From: Coriobacteriales bacterium
GTDB lineage: Bacteria; Actinomycetota; Coriobacteriia; Coriobacteriales; UBA8131
NCBI GenBank assembly: GCA_031274985.1
Contig: JAISPK010000106.1
Span: 1 to 14,097 of the forward strand
DNA: 14,097 bases
Reading direction: 5' to 3'
Positions 6,721 through 13,645 of the stretch are shown here, in pieces (the first letter of the stretch is position 1; every line of letters begins with the position of its first letter). The notes beneath the pieces were generated by a model. It saw only the letters and a list, made by a program, of their open reading frames with translations. It was not told the DNA's origin and searched no databases. A program made the translations under genes and the position numbers.

Positions 6721-7488
6721 TTGGGAGCTTGGGATATATTTAAGGACGGGATCTTTTGGGTCATCCAGTGGTTTCACAGCTGGTGTGGCGACTGGGGCCT
6801 TGCAATCATCTTTATCACTATTGTTTTCAGGATGCTGATCTATCCGATTACCAGGAAACAGTTCAAGTCGTCTTACCAAATGCAAAAACTCCAACCAAAG
6901 ATGAAGGAGATCAAGGAACGATATCCTGACGACCAGCAGCGCCAGCAGCAAGAGCAGATGAAGCTCTACAAGGAGGCCAAATTCAATCCGCTGGCGGGAT
7001 GCCTGCCTATGCTCCTCCAGATGCCGATTTTCATTGCGCTCTATCAGGTACTTCAGGAGCTAGAGGTCCGCATCGGTACCACTGAAGGGGTGAGCCTCTT
7101 TGGCATAGTGCCTAATCTGACCGTCTCCGCAGGAACCGTCTTTGCCAGCGGCGATATCATAGCATTGATCCCCTACGTTATCATGCTCCTGCTCTTCTCT
7201 GCTTCACTGCTCATACCTACCCTCATCACGCAGACCGGCGACAAGAACACCAAGATGATGATGGGCGTGATGGCGGCAGTCATGCTGTTCTTTGGTTGGT
7301 CGGTTCCGGCCGGCGTTCTCCTGTACTGGGATGTCAGCTCCTATATCGGCGTTGCCCAACAGCAGTTCTCAAGAACCAGGCTTCAACACAAGGACAAGCT
7401 GGCAGAAGAGGAAAACATCGACGTAACACCGGTTAAGGTCGAAGTAGATAGAGCTGAGCGAAAGGCACGCCCCAAGAAAAAGCGCTAG
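6721..7488 (+). CDS. yidC: YidC/Oxa1-family membrane protein insertase
   Basis: The 255-residue protein inserts and folds inner-membrane proteins, alone or with Sec. The length fits the short Gram-positive type without a large periplasmic domain. Hydrophobic segments lie at about 25-43, 91-113, 145-170, 178-192 and 194-212. The conserved hydrophilic-groove arginine is in the first of them (FRMLIYP, R37). A charged cytosolic loop (about 44-88) and a very basic tail (ERKARPKKKR) that may touch ribosomes are typical. No lipoprotein signal is seen. The start is TTG at 6721: GGGAG lies at 6711-6715, and upstream in-frame TAG codons at 6664 and 6676 leave no ATG. It follows rnpA-yidD by 65 bases. 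Confidence 0.95.
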   Translation: MGAWDIFKDGIFWVIQWFHSWCGDWGLAIIFITIVFRMLIYPITRKQFKSSYQMQKLQPKMKEIKERYPDDQQRQQQEQMKLYKEAKFNPLAGCLPMLLQMPIFIALYQVLQELEVRIGTTEGVSLFGIVPNLTVSAGTVFASGDIIALIPYVIMLLLFSASLLIPTLITQTGDKNTKMMMGVMAAVMLFFGWSVPAGVLLYWDVSSYIGVAQQQFSRTRLQHKDKLAEEENIDVTPVKVEVDRAERKARPKKKR

Positions 7489-7491
7489 ACC

Positions 7492-7515
7492 AGCTGTGCA
7501 CAACAGCTTGTTTTT
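7492..7515 (+). terminator. Possible intrinsic terminator after yidC
   Basis: AGCTGT (7492-7497) pairs with ACAGCT (7503-7508) around a five-base loop, followed by TGTTTTT. The stem is only six base pairs, so this may attenuate rather than stop transcription into jag. Confidence 0.4.
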
Positions 7516-7571
7516 GATAACGAGAAAAGACAAGGCATTGGTTTATGAATGCTTGAACGAAAGGAGCAGGA

Positions 7572-8222
7572 ATGAGTTTTGAAGAGAATCTTGACGAAAC
7601 TATCAACAACGGTGTAGAAGAAACGGACGAGCAGTACGCAGAAGAAGCCTTAGAAGAAGAGGCTGTAGAGAACCTCGACGACGAGGCTGCCGAAGAGGGT
7701 CAGGAGGAAGCACAGGACGAGAGCACCTACAGCAAGAGCCCTGCGCTAACCGACGAGGAGCTCGACCAGGTTGCTGACACGGCCATCGAGACCCTGTGGA
7801 GCATCCTCGGGTTCTTTGATGCAAAGGATGCCTCGGTTGACGAGTATGAGGGAGAAGAAGGCGAACTCATCCTTGACGTCGTCGGCGGAGACCTGGCTGT
7901 TCTCATCGGGCGCTACGGCAAGACCCTTGACGCGCTTCAGTTCCTGGTAGCCTCAATCGTTAATAAGAAAATCGGGTTCCGCTATCCGATTATCGTCGAC
8001 ATCGAGGGTTATCGCCATCGTCGTAGACAAAAGCTCGAGACACTGGCCAAGTCTTCTGCTGCCCGTTGCATCCGCAGCCGCAGCGATGTACGTCTTAGGC
8101 CGATGACCCCCTATGAGCGCCGGATTATCCATATCATTCTGCGAAACGAGAAGCGCGTGGTTACCGAATCAGAGGGAGAAGAGCCCAACCGCTGCATAGT
8201 GGTCAAGCTTAACCAGCGCTAG
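7572..8222 (+). CDS. jag: Jag/KhpB-like RNA-binding protein (KH-R3H)
   Basis: The 216-residue protein has a KH domain with the GRYG loop in LIGRYGKTLDALQ (112-124) and a C-terminal R3H domain with the RxxxH motif at 183-187 (YERRIIHIILRNE), ending EPNRCIVVKL. These make it a Jag/KhpB family member, RNA-binding proteins that in Firmicutes affect cell division and elongation. The usual N-terminal Jag-N domain is not recognisable. In its place is a very acidic stretch of about 50 residues (EEALEEEAVENLDDEAAEEG). AAGGAG at 7561-7566 fixes the ATG at 7572. It follows yidC as in most genomes and lies eight bases before rsmG. Confidence 0.92.
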   Translation: MSFEENLDETINNGVEETDEQYAEEALEEEAVENLDDEAAEEGQEEAQDESTYSKSPALTDEELDQVADTAIETLWSILGFFDAKDASVDEYEGEEGELILDVVGGDLAVLIGRYGKTLDALQFLVASIVNKKIGFRYPIIVDIEGYRHRRRQKLETLAKSSAARCIRSRSDVRLRPMTPYERRIIHIILRNEKRVVTESEGEEPNRCIVVKLNQR

Positions 8223-8230
8223 GAACCGTC

Positions 8231-8926
8231 TTGTCTGACAGAATGCTACGCAGCGAGGAGTTTTGTCAAAAGCAGCCATTGCTGCTTGAACACCTCAAAG
8301 CAGTACTAACATATAACCAAACCAAGAACCTTACCAGCATTAGCGACCTCGCTGCCGGTAAGGTTCTTCACATCGAGGACTCCCTGGCAATACTCCCTGA
8401 GGTTGAGAAAGCACCGTCGGGCGCTCTGGCTGACCTGGGGAGCGGGGCCGGATACCCTGGCATACCCCTAGCGCTTGCCACCGGCCGCCAGACAACCCTC
8501 ATAGAAGCCAATAAAAAGAAAGCCGCCTTCTTACAAGGGTTTGTTAGCGACAACGATCTTGCTGACCAGGTCACCGTGACGGAGCTGCGTTCAGAAGAAC
8601 TGGCACAAACGCATGCGGGATCCTTTGCGGTGGTAACCGCTCGTGCAGTGGCAGAGCTGCCGGTGCTCTTAGAGCTCGCTGCTCCTCTCCTTTCAGAAGG
8701 CGGCCACTTTGTTGCCATGAAGGGAAGACCAGAGGAGTCAGAGCTGCTACGAGGGAACCAGGCCGCAGAGAAGCTTTGCTTTTCTTTGGTGAGCAAGCGG
8801 AGCTATTCGCTGGGGGACCAAGAGAACAAACAGCAAAGGTGCGTCCTCGTCTACGAGAAGCGAGGACAATCTTCCTTCACGCTACCAAGGAGACCGGGGA
8901 TGGCTGCAAAACGCCCCCTTGCCTAG
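8231..8926 (+). CDS. rsmG: 16S rRNA m7G methyltransferase RsmG (GidB)
   Basis: The 231-residue Rossmann-fold enzyme uses SAM to methylate N7 of G527 (E. coli numbering) in 16S rRNA; its loss in other bacteria causes low-level streptomycin resistance. The SAM-binding motif is DLGSGAGYPGIPLAL (68-82). TARAVAELPVLLELAAPLL, VAMKGRP and the terminal LPRRPGMAAKRPL are family hallmarks. The start is TTG at 8231, eight bases after the jag stop, with AGGAA (8221-8225) overlapping that stop. ATG at 8243, four codons later, is the alternative but is badly spaced for this site. The gene is probably translated from the jag transcript. Confidence 0.95.
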   Translation: MSDRMLRSEEFCQKQPLLLEHLKAVLTYNQTKNLTSISDLAAGKVLHIEDSLAILPEVEKAPSGALADLGSGAGYPGIPLALATGRQTTLIEANKKKAAFLQGFVSDNDLADQVTVTELRSEELAQTHAGSFAVVTARAVAELPVLLELAAPLLSEGGHFVAMKGRPEESELLRGNQAAEKLCFSLVSKRSYSLGDQENKQQRCVLVYEKRGQSSFTLPRRPGMAAKRPLA

Positions 8927-8932
8927 CAAAAA

Positions 8933-8948
8933 CTTTTCACGTGAAAAC
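8933..8948. promoter_or_regulatory. parS-like centromere site
   Basis: The core TTTCACGTGAAA (8935-8946) matches the central 12 bases of the widely conserved bacterial parS (TGTTTCACGTGAAACA), while the outer two bases at each end differ. It is a perfect palindrome over 8934-8947. It sits 146 bases before parA, whose partner ParB binds such sites. Position and core match support the call. Confidence 0.75.
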
Positions 8949-8968
8949 TTAATAAGCTCGACCCTCCT

Positions 8969-9000
8969 CAGAATTTCTTTTCACATGAAAAGAAATTCTG
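8969..9000. repeat. 32-base palindrome with a degenerate parS core
   Basis: Fifteen-base arms (CAGAATTTCTTTTCA and its exact complement) flank a two-base centre CA. The centre reads TTTTCACATGAAAA, one base from the parS core at 8934-8947. In RNA it would form a long AU-rich hairpin downstream of rsmG, but no U-tract follows, so it is a poor intrinsic terminator. A second ParB site, an operator for parA, or a transcript-stabilising hairpin are the options. Confidence 0.8.
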
Positions 9001-9093
9001 GTCTTGCGCCTACCAAAGTTGTGTATACTTAGCGATAGCTCGCCCTGCGGGCAAAAGTAGCATAATTGTAGAAATTGAGGTGATTCACTCGCA

Positions 9094-9867
9094 ATGAAAC
9101 CGAACAACGCAATCATCGTTGCAATCATCAATCAAAAAGGAGGTGTGGGAAAGTCTACCACTGCGGTAAATCTGGCTGCAGCACTTGGGGAACTCAAGAA
9201 GAAAATCCTCTTAGTTGATCTTGACCCGCAAGGAAACGCCACAAGCGGTTTTGGTGTGGAGAAAGACGGCGAACTCATGTGTGTCTATGACGGGCTGATC
9301 AACGAAGCGCCCGCCGAGAGCCTGATTATCAAGAAGGTAGCTGAGAATGTCGATCTCATTCCTGCAACCATTAATCTTGCCGGCGCCGAAGTAGAACTCA
9401 TGAATGAGTATGCCAGAGAACACCGTCTGGCAGATCTTCTGGAACCCATACGCGATGCCTACGATATTATCCTGGTTGACTGCCCTCCCTCACTTGGTCA
9501 GCTCACTATCAACGGCCTCACTGCGGCAACCTATCTGATCATTCCTATACAGTGTGAGTTCTATGCACTGGAAGGTTTGACAAAACTACTAGAGACAGAA
9601 AAAATTGTCAAAACACGCATTAACCGAGACCTTGAAATACTCGGTGTGCTCATGACCATGTATGACTCGCGGACCTCTCTTGCCAAACAGGTGGTCAACG
9701 AGGTTCAAGCTCACTTTGGAGACAAAGTGTTTGAAACCAAGGTACCTCGAACAGTTCGTTTGGCCGAGGCCCCAAGTTTTGGAGAATCAATTCTTTCTTA
9801 TGACAACAAAGGCAAGGGAGCACAGGCCTATCGAGACTTAGCAAAGGAAGTGATACATCGTGTCTAA
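9094..9867 (+). CDS. parA: Chromosome partitioning ATPase ParA (Soj)
   Basis: The 257-residue Walker-type ATPase drives segregation of the ParB-parS complex and in Bacillus also modulates DnaA. The deviant Walker A KGGVGKST (15-22) includes the signature lysine, followed by LLVDLDPQGNAT (39-50) and the later DIILVDCPPSL. The ATG at 9094 is preceded by GAGGTGA about ten bases upstream. The N-terminus has no helix-turn-helix extension, so it is the short chromosomal type. It overlaps parB by eight bases, implying translational coupling. A weak -10-like TATACT (9024-9029) lies upstream without a convincing -35. Confidence 0.97.
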   Translation: MKPNNAIIVAIINQKGGVGKSTTAVNLAAALGELKKKILLVDLDPQGNATSGFGVEKDGELMCVYDGLINEAPAESLIIKKVAENVDLIPATINLAGAEVELMNEYAREHRLADLLEPIRDAYDIILVDCPPSLGQLTINGLTAATYLIIPIQCEFYALEGLTKLLETEKIVKTRINRDLEILGVLMTMYDSRTSLAKQVVNEVQAHFGDKVFETKVPRTVRLAEAPSFGESILSYDNKGKGAQAYRDLAKEVIHRV

Positions 9868-10762
9868 AGGTGGACTCGGCAGAGGTTTAGGCGCTTTACT
9901 CAACGTAGCAACAGCGGAGACCGGAAGCAACGTTGACTACCGTGAGATACCTCTCAAGAATATTATCCCTAACCCCAACCAGCCTCGGGTGGACTTTTCT
10001 GAAGAGCGCATGCTGGAACTGGAGAAATCAATTGTAAAGGACGGCCTTTTACAGCCGATACTCGTACGCCCCCTTGGCGACGGTTTTGAGATTGTTGCCG
10101 GTGAGCGACGCTGGCAAGCCTGTAAGCGGCTTGAAAAGGAGACTATCCCGGCAAAGATCCTGGTGCTGAACGACGTTGAGTCCCAACAGGTGGCCCTGGT
10201 TGAGAATCTGCAGCGAGACAACCTCAATCCTATTGAGGAGGCGCGCGGCTACCGACGACTGGTAGAGCTGAGCGGTTGCAAGCAAAAAGACCTGGCAGTG
10301 GCTGTCAGCAAGTCAAGCGTGTTTATCTCCAATGCCATGAGGCTCCTGGATCTTCCTGAAGACGTGCAGGACATGATGATGGAAGGGCTTCTCTCTGCCG
10401 GACACGGGAGAGCGATTCTCTCGCTGCCTGAGGAGGAAGCAAGGATCAGGCTTGCTAAGAAAGTCGTGGACGAGAACCTCACGGTGAGAGAAACCGAGAA
10501 CATCGCCCGGCTCTTTAGCAGCCACGGGCTCGGACGCGCCAAGCGGGCTCCCTCACCACGGTCTTTTAGTATTGCTGCACGCAAGCTCAGAAAAATACTC
10601 AAGACCGGCGTGAGAGTCAAAACAGTGAGAGGCAAAAACAAAATCGAGATTGAGTTCTCTGATGAGGGTGACCTCGAGCGCATCCTGGCAGCAATAGAGG
10701 ACAGTGACGTTCCAGCGCTGCAAAGTCAAACACTGGAAGAACCGACACCGGCAGAAGCCTAA
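9860..10762 (+). CDS. parB: Chromosome partitioning CTPase ParB (Spo0J)
   Basis: The 300-residue protein binds parS, loads as a CTP-dependent clamp and spreads along DNA. MSKGGLGRGLGALL is the ParA-stimulating N-terminus. The CTP-binding region includes VAGERRWQACKRL (GERR at 81-84) and ENLQRDNLNPIEEARGY (115-131). The parS-reading helix-turn-helix is near 143-166 (DLAVAVSKSSVFISNAMRLL). The C-terminal part (about 235-288) is the dimerisation region. The start is GTG at 9860, inside parA, with AAGGAAGTGA just upstream. The last residues (EEPTPAEA) are acidic and unstructured. Confidence 0.97.
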   Translation: MSKGGLGRGLGALLNVATAETGSNVDYREIPLKNIIPNPNQPRVDFSEERMLELEKSIVKDGLLQPILVRPLGDGFEIVAGERRWQACKRLEKETIPAKILVLNDVESQQVALVENLQRDNLNPIEEARGYRRLVELSGCKQKDLAVAVSKSSVFISNAMRLLDLPEDVQDMMMEGLLSAGHGRAILSLPEEEARIRLAKKVVDENLTVRETENIARLFSSHGLGRAKRAPSPRSFSIAARKLRKILKTGVRVKTVRGKNKIEIEFSDEGDLERILAAIEDSDVPALQSQTLEEPTPAEA

Positions 10763-10839
10763 AAAGCTAGCATAATAGCTATAGTAACGCACCAACAACT
10801 TTTGTTTTCAAACAAGAGCGCTTTACCTAAGGAGCCAGC

Positions 10840-11151
10840 ATGAAAAAGAGCACCATTCAAGCCCTCTCATTTTTAAGTGGGCTGACCCTTGCTGCTGTAA
10901 TCATTGGTATCACGGTAAACAGGAGTGCCACGCTGCGCACAGAGCTCGAACACCAGATGAGCAGTGTGCTTAAGACCACCGGCTCTCTGGTAGATGCCTA
11001 TAAAAGCCTCGCGCACAAATCAAAGACAGCGGCAACACTCATCCAGACCGATTCTGGCGAAAAGACCGCAAAAGAGCAGGCAGATGAGGCGGCAGAGCAA
11101 GCACAGATAAGCAGTCAATGGGATGCGGTCGAAAAGGAACTGTCACACTAA
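10840..11151 (+). CDS. Small membrane-anchored protein of unknown function
   Basis: I do not recognise a family. The 103-residue product has a short basic N-terminus (MKKS), one hydrophobic segment (about 8-26, ALSFLSGLTLAAVIIGITV) and then a charged, probably helical region rich in Ala, Lys, Glu and Gln (about 30-103, including AKEQADEAAEQAQ). The overall shape resembles YtxH-type stress proteins, but there is no diagnostic motif. The hydrophobic segment could be a signal anchor. It has a strong ribosome binding site, AAGGAG at 10829-10834, which supports it being a real gene. It lies 77 bases after parB in the same direction and may be co-transcribed. Confidence 0.75.
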   Translation: MKKSTIQALSFLSGLTLAAVIIGITVNRSATLRTELEHQMSSVLKTTGSLVDAYKSLAHKSKTAATLIQTDSGEKTAKEQADEAAEQAQISSQWDAVEKELSH

Positions 11152-11189
11152 AAACTCATCCACAAGTAGGGCAATTTGTCAAGTACCAT

Positions 11190-11442
11190 TCAGCCTAGTG
11201 AACAGGGCTATGCAAGCTTAAACGCGCAGCCTACAATGCACTGTAGGAAAGTAGGATAGAGCCTCCTCTCCTCTGAGAGATCTGCTACACACCATTTTGG
11301 TGGTTAAGCAAAAGTAAGGTGGGGTGCCTTACTTCTAGGCAGAAGGCCACAGGCCTTTTACCTGGGGAAGAACATTCGAAAGAATGTTTTAACATCATAG
11401 GGGAGACTCAGAGCGGTGCTACGTGCCGCTCTTTGTTATTTT
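11190..11442 (+). ncRNA. Candidate structured RNA: eight consecutive hairpins ending in a terminator
   Basis: No gene is convincing in 11152-11467. On the plus strand I find stems, by eye, at 11192-11209 (AGCC/GGCT), 11230-11247 (CCTACA/TGTAGG), 11267-11278 (TCTC/GAGA) and 11290-11302 (CACC/GGTG). They continue at 11312-11334 (AAGTAAGG/CCTTACTT), 11343-11357 (AAGGCC/GGCCTT) and 11369-11390 (closed by a GAAA tetraloop), ending with the terminator at 11410-11442. Nothing matches the landmarks I know for RNase P RNA, tmRNA, SRP RNA or a T-box. A plus-strand small RNA or an extended 3' region of the preceding gene are both possible. The stem at 11312-11334 could also terminate the minus-strand rlmN, since its complement is followed by TTTT. 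No clear promoter is seen. Confidence 0.45.
11410..11442 (+). terminator. Rho-independent terminator
   Basis: AGAGCGG (11410-11416) pairs with CCGCTCT (11426-11432), extended inward by two G-U pairs and a C-G pair. It is followed by TTGTTATTTT. The orientation is plus, so it ends transcription coming from parB or the structured region rather than rlmN. Confidence 0.8.
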
Positions 11443-11467
11443 CAGGGGTGCAAACAAATCCAAAGGT

Positions 11468-12535
11468 TCAGGCATCTGAGACACTGCCGGCAAAACGAGA
11501 AGCCAGTTGGCCACAGGCTGCTGCAATAACAGCTCCCCTTGAGGCACGTCTGGTCACACTGACACCCTTGCGGGAAAGCTCTCTTTCAAAACGCGCAAGC
11601 GTGGGGGCGGGCGCACGGTGCAGGGCAGGACCCTGGAGAGGATCTGCAACAGCATTGAGCGATAAAAGATTCACATGAAAACCAGGAGCCGGAACCTCGC
11701 AGAAAGCTAGCAAGCTAGCAAGTGATTCCGGGCTGTCGTTGACCCCTTCGATCAACGCAAACTCTAAAGAAGGACGGCGCGAGGTTTTTTGCATATAGCT
11801 AAGCAGCGCTGCATGCAGCTTGTCGAGCGGCTGCGTGCGCAGCCCGGGCATGAGGTAGTTGCGTACCCGCTGTTCGCAACTGTGCAAGGAAATAGCCAGG
11901 GTGAACTGCTCCGGCTCATCGGTAAAACGACGGATTCCCTCGAGCAACCCGGCACTGGAAACCGTGATACGGCGCGCACCAACGCCAAAGAGAGCAGCGT
12001 CGTTCATCATGCGAAGGGCCGCCAGCGTTGAGTCGTAATTAGCAAACGGCTCGCCTTGTCCCATCGCAACCACGTTGCTGATGCGCATATCGGCGCTGTC
12101 GTTGGCAACCACCGTGAGCTGCGCAAGCATCTCGCCCGCTAAGAGCGAGCGGGTAAGGCCCAGCCCTCCGGTAGCACAGAAGATGCAGCCCAGCGCACAG
12201 CCTGCCTGGGAAGAAAAGCACACCGTTAAGCGGTCGCGAGAGCGAAGAGCCACCGTTTCGGTTACTACGCCGCCCTCCAACTCCAGTACATACCGAACGG
12301 TGCCGTCAGGGTCCAGCAGCTTCTCGAGTGTACGGGGCTGAAAAAGAACAAAGCGCTCATCTAACACCTGGCGCAAGCTGCGGGGCAGGGAAGCCATCTC
12401 TTCAAAGCTCTGAGCCCCACGGAGATAGAGCCACTCAGCCAGCTGGCGTCCACGATACGGCTTTTGTCCCAGCTCCGGCATAAGATTTTCCAGGCCGGGC
12501 ACGTCATACTGCATAATGTTGATTCGTTCGCTCAT
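11468..12535 (-). CDS. rlmN: RlmN-like radical SAM RNA methyltransferase, divergent
   Basis: RlmN makes 2-methyladenosine at A2503 of 23S rRNA and A37 of some tRNAs, using a [4Fe-4S] cluster and a methyl-Cys intermediate. From the chosen ATG at 12535 the protein has 355 residues, close to the usual length. Cluster cysteines are C113, C117 and C120 (SSQAGCALGCIFCATGG). The methyl-carrying C-terminal cysteine is in AAACGQLASR (C341). Also family-like are GQGEPFANYD (159-168), LAISLHS and IEGVNDSPESL. Departures from the common pattern are MGQGEP for MGMGEP, SSAG for ST-G, and V for D just before IAAACGQ. The frame extends 38 codons further upstream but would overlap ddl and lacks homology, so I reject that start. 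It is the only minus-strand gene right of oriC. Confidence 0.88.
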   Translation of the reverse strand: MSERINIMQYDVPGLENLMPELGQKPYRGRQLAEWLYLRGAQSFEEMASLPRSLRQVLDERFVLFQPRTLEKLLDPDGTVRYVLELEGGVVTETVALRSRDRLTVCFSSQAGCALGCIFCATGGLGLTRSLLAGEMLAQLTVVANDSADMRISNVVAMGQGEPFANYDSTLAALRMMNDAALFGVGARRITVSSAGLLEGIRRFTDEPEQFTLAISLHSCEQRVRNYLMPGLRTQPLDKLHAALLSYMQKTSRRPSLEFALIEGVNDSPESLASLLAFCEVPAPGFHVNLLSLNAVADPLQGPALHRAPAPTLARFERELSRKGVSVTRRASRGAVIAAACGQLASRFAGSVSDA

Positions 12536-12609
12536 GGTATGATTATATGGCACATGAGCAGGTTGGAGGCATAACGCTGAAGATCTGTCACAATCGGAAA
12601 GGCACCAGC

Positions 12610-13626
12610 ATGGCACAGAACGCAACATTGTCCAACGAAGAGGGCACAAACACAGAGGAATCGCCCGCGCCGGTGAAGCGCTCCTATGTCATAGCGTTGT
12701 TGTGCGGAGGTGCTTTTAGCGAGCGCGAGGTGTCGCTTGCCAGCGCAGAAAATGTGCAGAGAGCGCTTATCTCGGCGGGGCACCGGGTGATTAAGATCGA
12801 CACCGCCAACCCCCGCTACATTCCGGAGCTCCAGAGAATCAAGCCGGACGTGGCCTTTATCGCGCTTCACGGTAAGCACGGCGAGGACGGTACCCCGCAA
12901 GCCATCCTGGAGGCCATGGGCATTCCCTACACGGGTAGCGGCGTTTTGGGCAGCGCGTTAGCTATGGACAAATACCGGTCAAAGTTGATGTATGAAGCGC
13001 TCGGGCTCAAGACGCCCGCTTCGCTGTACCTTAAGAAGCATGAAAGAAACACAGCCGCAGCAAGCGTTGAGCACATTCTTTCAACGATTAAGCTTCCGGT
13101 GGTTGTCAAGCCCTCCGACGACGGCTCTTCGGTGGGCATTTCTATTGTCAGAGAAAAAGCTGCACTCCGCAAGGCCCTTCAACAGGCCTATGACGCAGGC
13201 TCGTCGGTGCTGGTAGAGCAATACGTAACGGGCACCGAGATCACGGTAGCGGTGCTGGGAAGCACGAAGCTTACGGCTCTCCCTGTCATTGAGATCATAC
13301 CCAAGAACGATTTTTATGACTATGAAAGCAAATACGCAAAAGGGGGAAGCGAACACCTCATTCCTGCGCGCATCAGCGAAGACGCTCAGGCAAAGGCGAG
13401 TCACGCCGCCCTGTTGGCGCACGAGGGACTGGGCTGTTTTGGCGTCAGCCGAACCGACATGATCATCGATAACAAAGACAACGCGTGGGTTATTGAAACC
13501 AATACGATTCCCGGCATGACCAGTGTGTCTCTTTTGCCGGACGCGGCTCGGTACGCCGGCATTTCAAACCAGGAGCTCTACGAACAACTGGTTTTATGGG
13601 CGCTCGAGCGAGCACAGTCTGAGTAG
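12610..13626 (+). CDS. ddl: D-alanine--D-alanine ligase
   Basis: This ATP-grasp enzyme joins two D-alanines for peptidoglycan precursor synthesis and is the target of D-cycloserine. Motifs are CGGAFSEREVSLAS near the N-terminus, IALHGKHGEDGTPQAI, YTGSGVLGSALAMDKYRSK, VVKPSDDGSSVGI and EQYVTGTEITVAVLG. The omega-loop is FYDYESKYAKGG, with the Tyr-Lys-Tyr pattern of D-Ala-D-Ala rather than D-Ala-D-Lac enzymes. The metal/ADP site is IETNTIPGMTSVSLLP. I chose ATG at 12610 (338 residues), preceded by GAAAGG. ATG at 12547 is in frame but has no ribosome binding site. About 25 N-terminal residues before the core (rich in Glu, Asn, Thr) are poorly conserved. Divergent from rlmN. Confidence 0.95.
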   Translation: MAQNATLSNEEGTNTEESPAPVKRSYVIALLCGGAFSEREVSLASAENVQRALISAGHRVIKIDTANPRYIPELQRIKPDVAFIALHGKHGEDGTPQAILEAMGIPYTGSGVLGSALAMDKYRSKLMYEALGLKTPASLYLKKHERNTAAASVEHILSTIKLPVVVKPSDDGSSVGISIVREKAALRKALQQAYDAGSSVLVEQYVTGTEITVAVLGSTKLTALPVIEIIPKNDFYDYESKYAKGGSEHLIPARISEDAQAKASHAALLAHEGLGCFGVSRTDMIIDNKDNAWVIETNTIPGMTSVSLLPDAARYAGISNQELYEQLVLWALERAQSE

Positions 13627-13645
13627 AGCAGCAACAGGAGTGAGC

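Noticed and set aside
8969..9000. Simple intrinsic terminator of rsmG
   Set aside because: The stem is long but no T-run follows on the plus strand, and its centre resembles a parS core, so it is listed as a palindrome instead.
11152..11467. RNase P RNA, tmRNA, SRP RNA or T-box leader
   Set aside because: The diagnostic strings are absent: GAGGAAAGTCCGGGC, tmRNA T-arm and CCA end, SRP GGAA-AGCAGCC loop, T-box GGTGG-ACCGCG. There is no aminoacyl or biosynthetic gene downstream.
12547..12609. Longer ddl start at ATG 12547
   Set aside because: No ribosome binding site is present. ATG at 12610 has GAAAGG nearby and the conserved core begins well after it.
12536..12649. Longer rlmN start 38 codons upstream
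   Set aside because: It would overlap the ddl ribosome binding site and start, and the extra residues do not look like RlmN.
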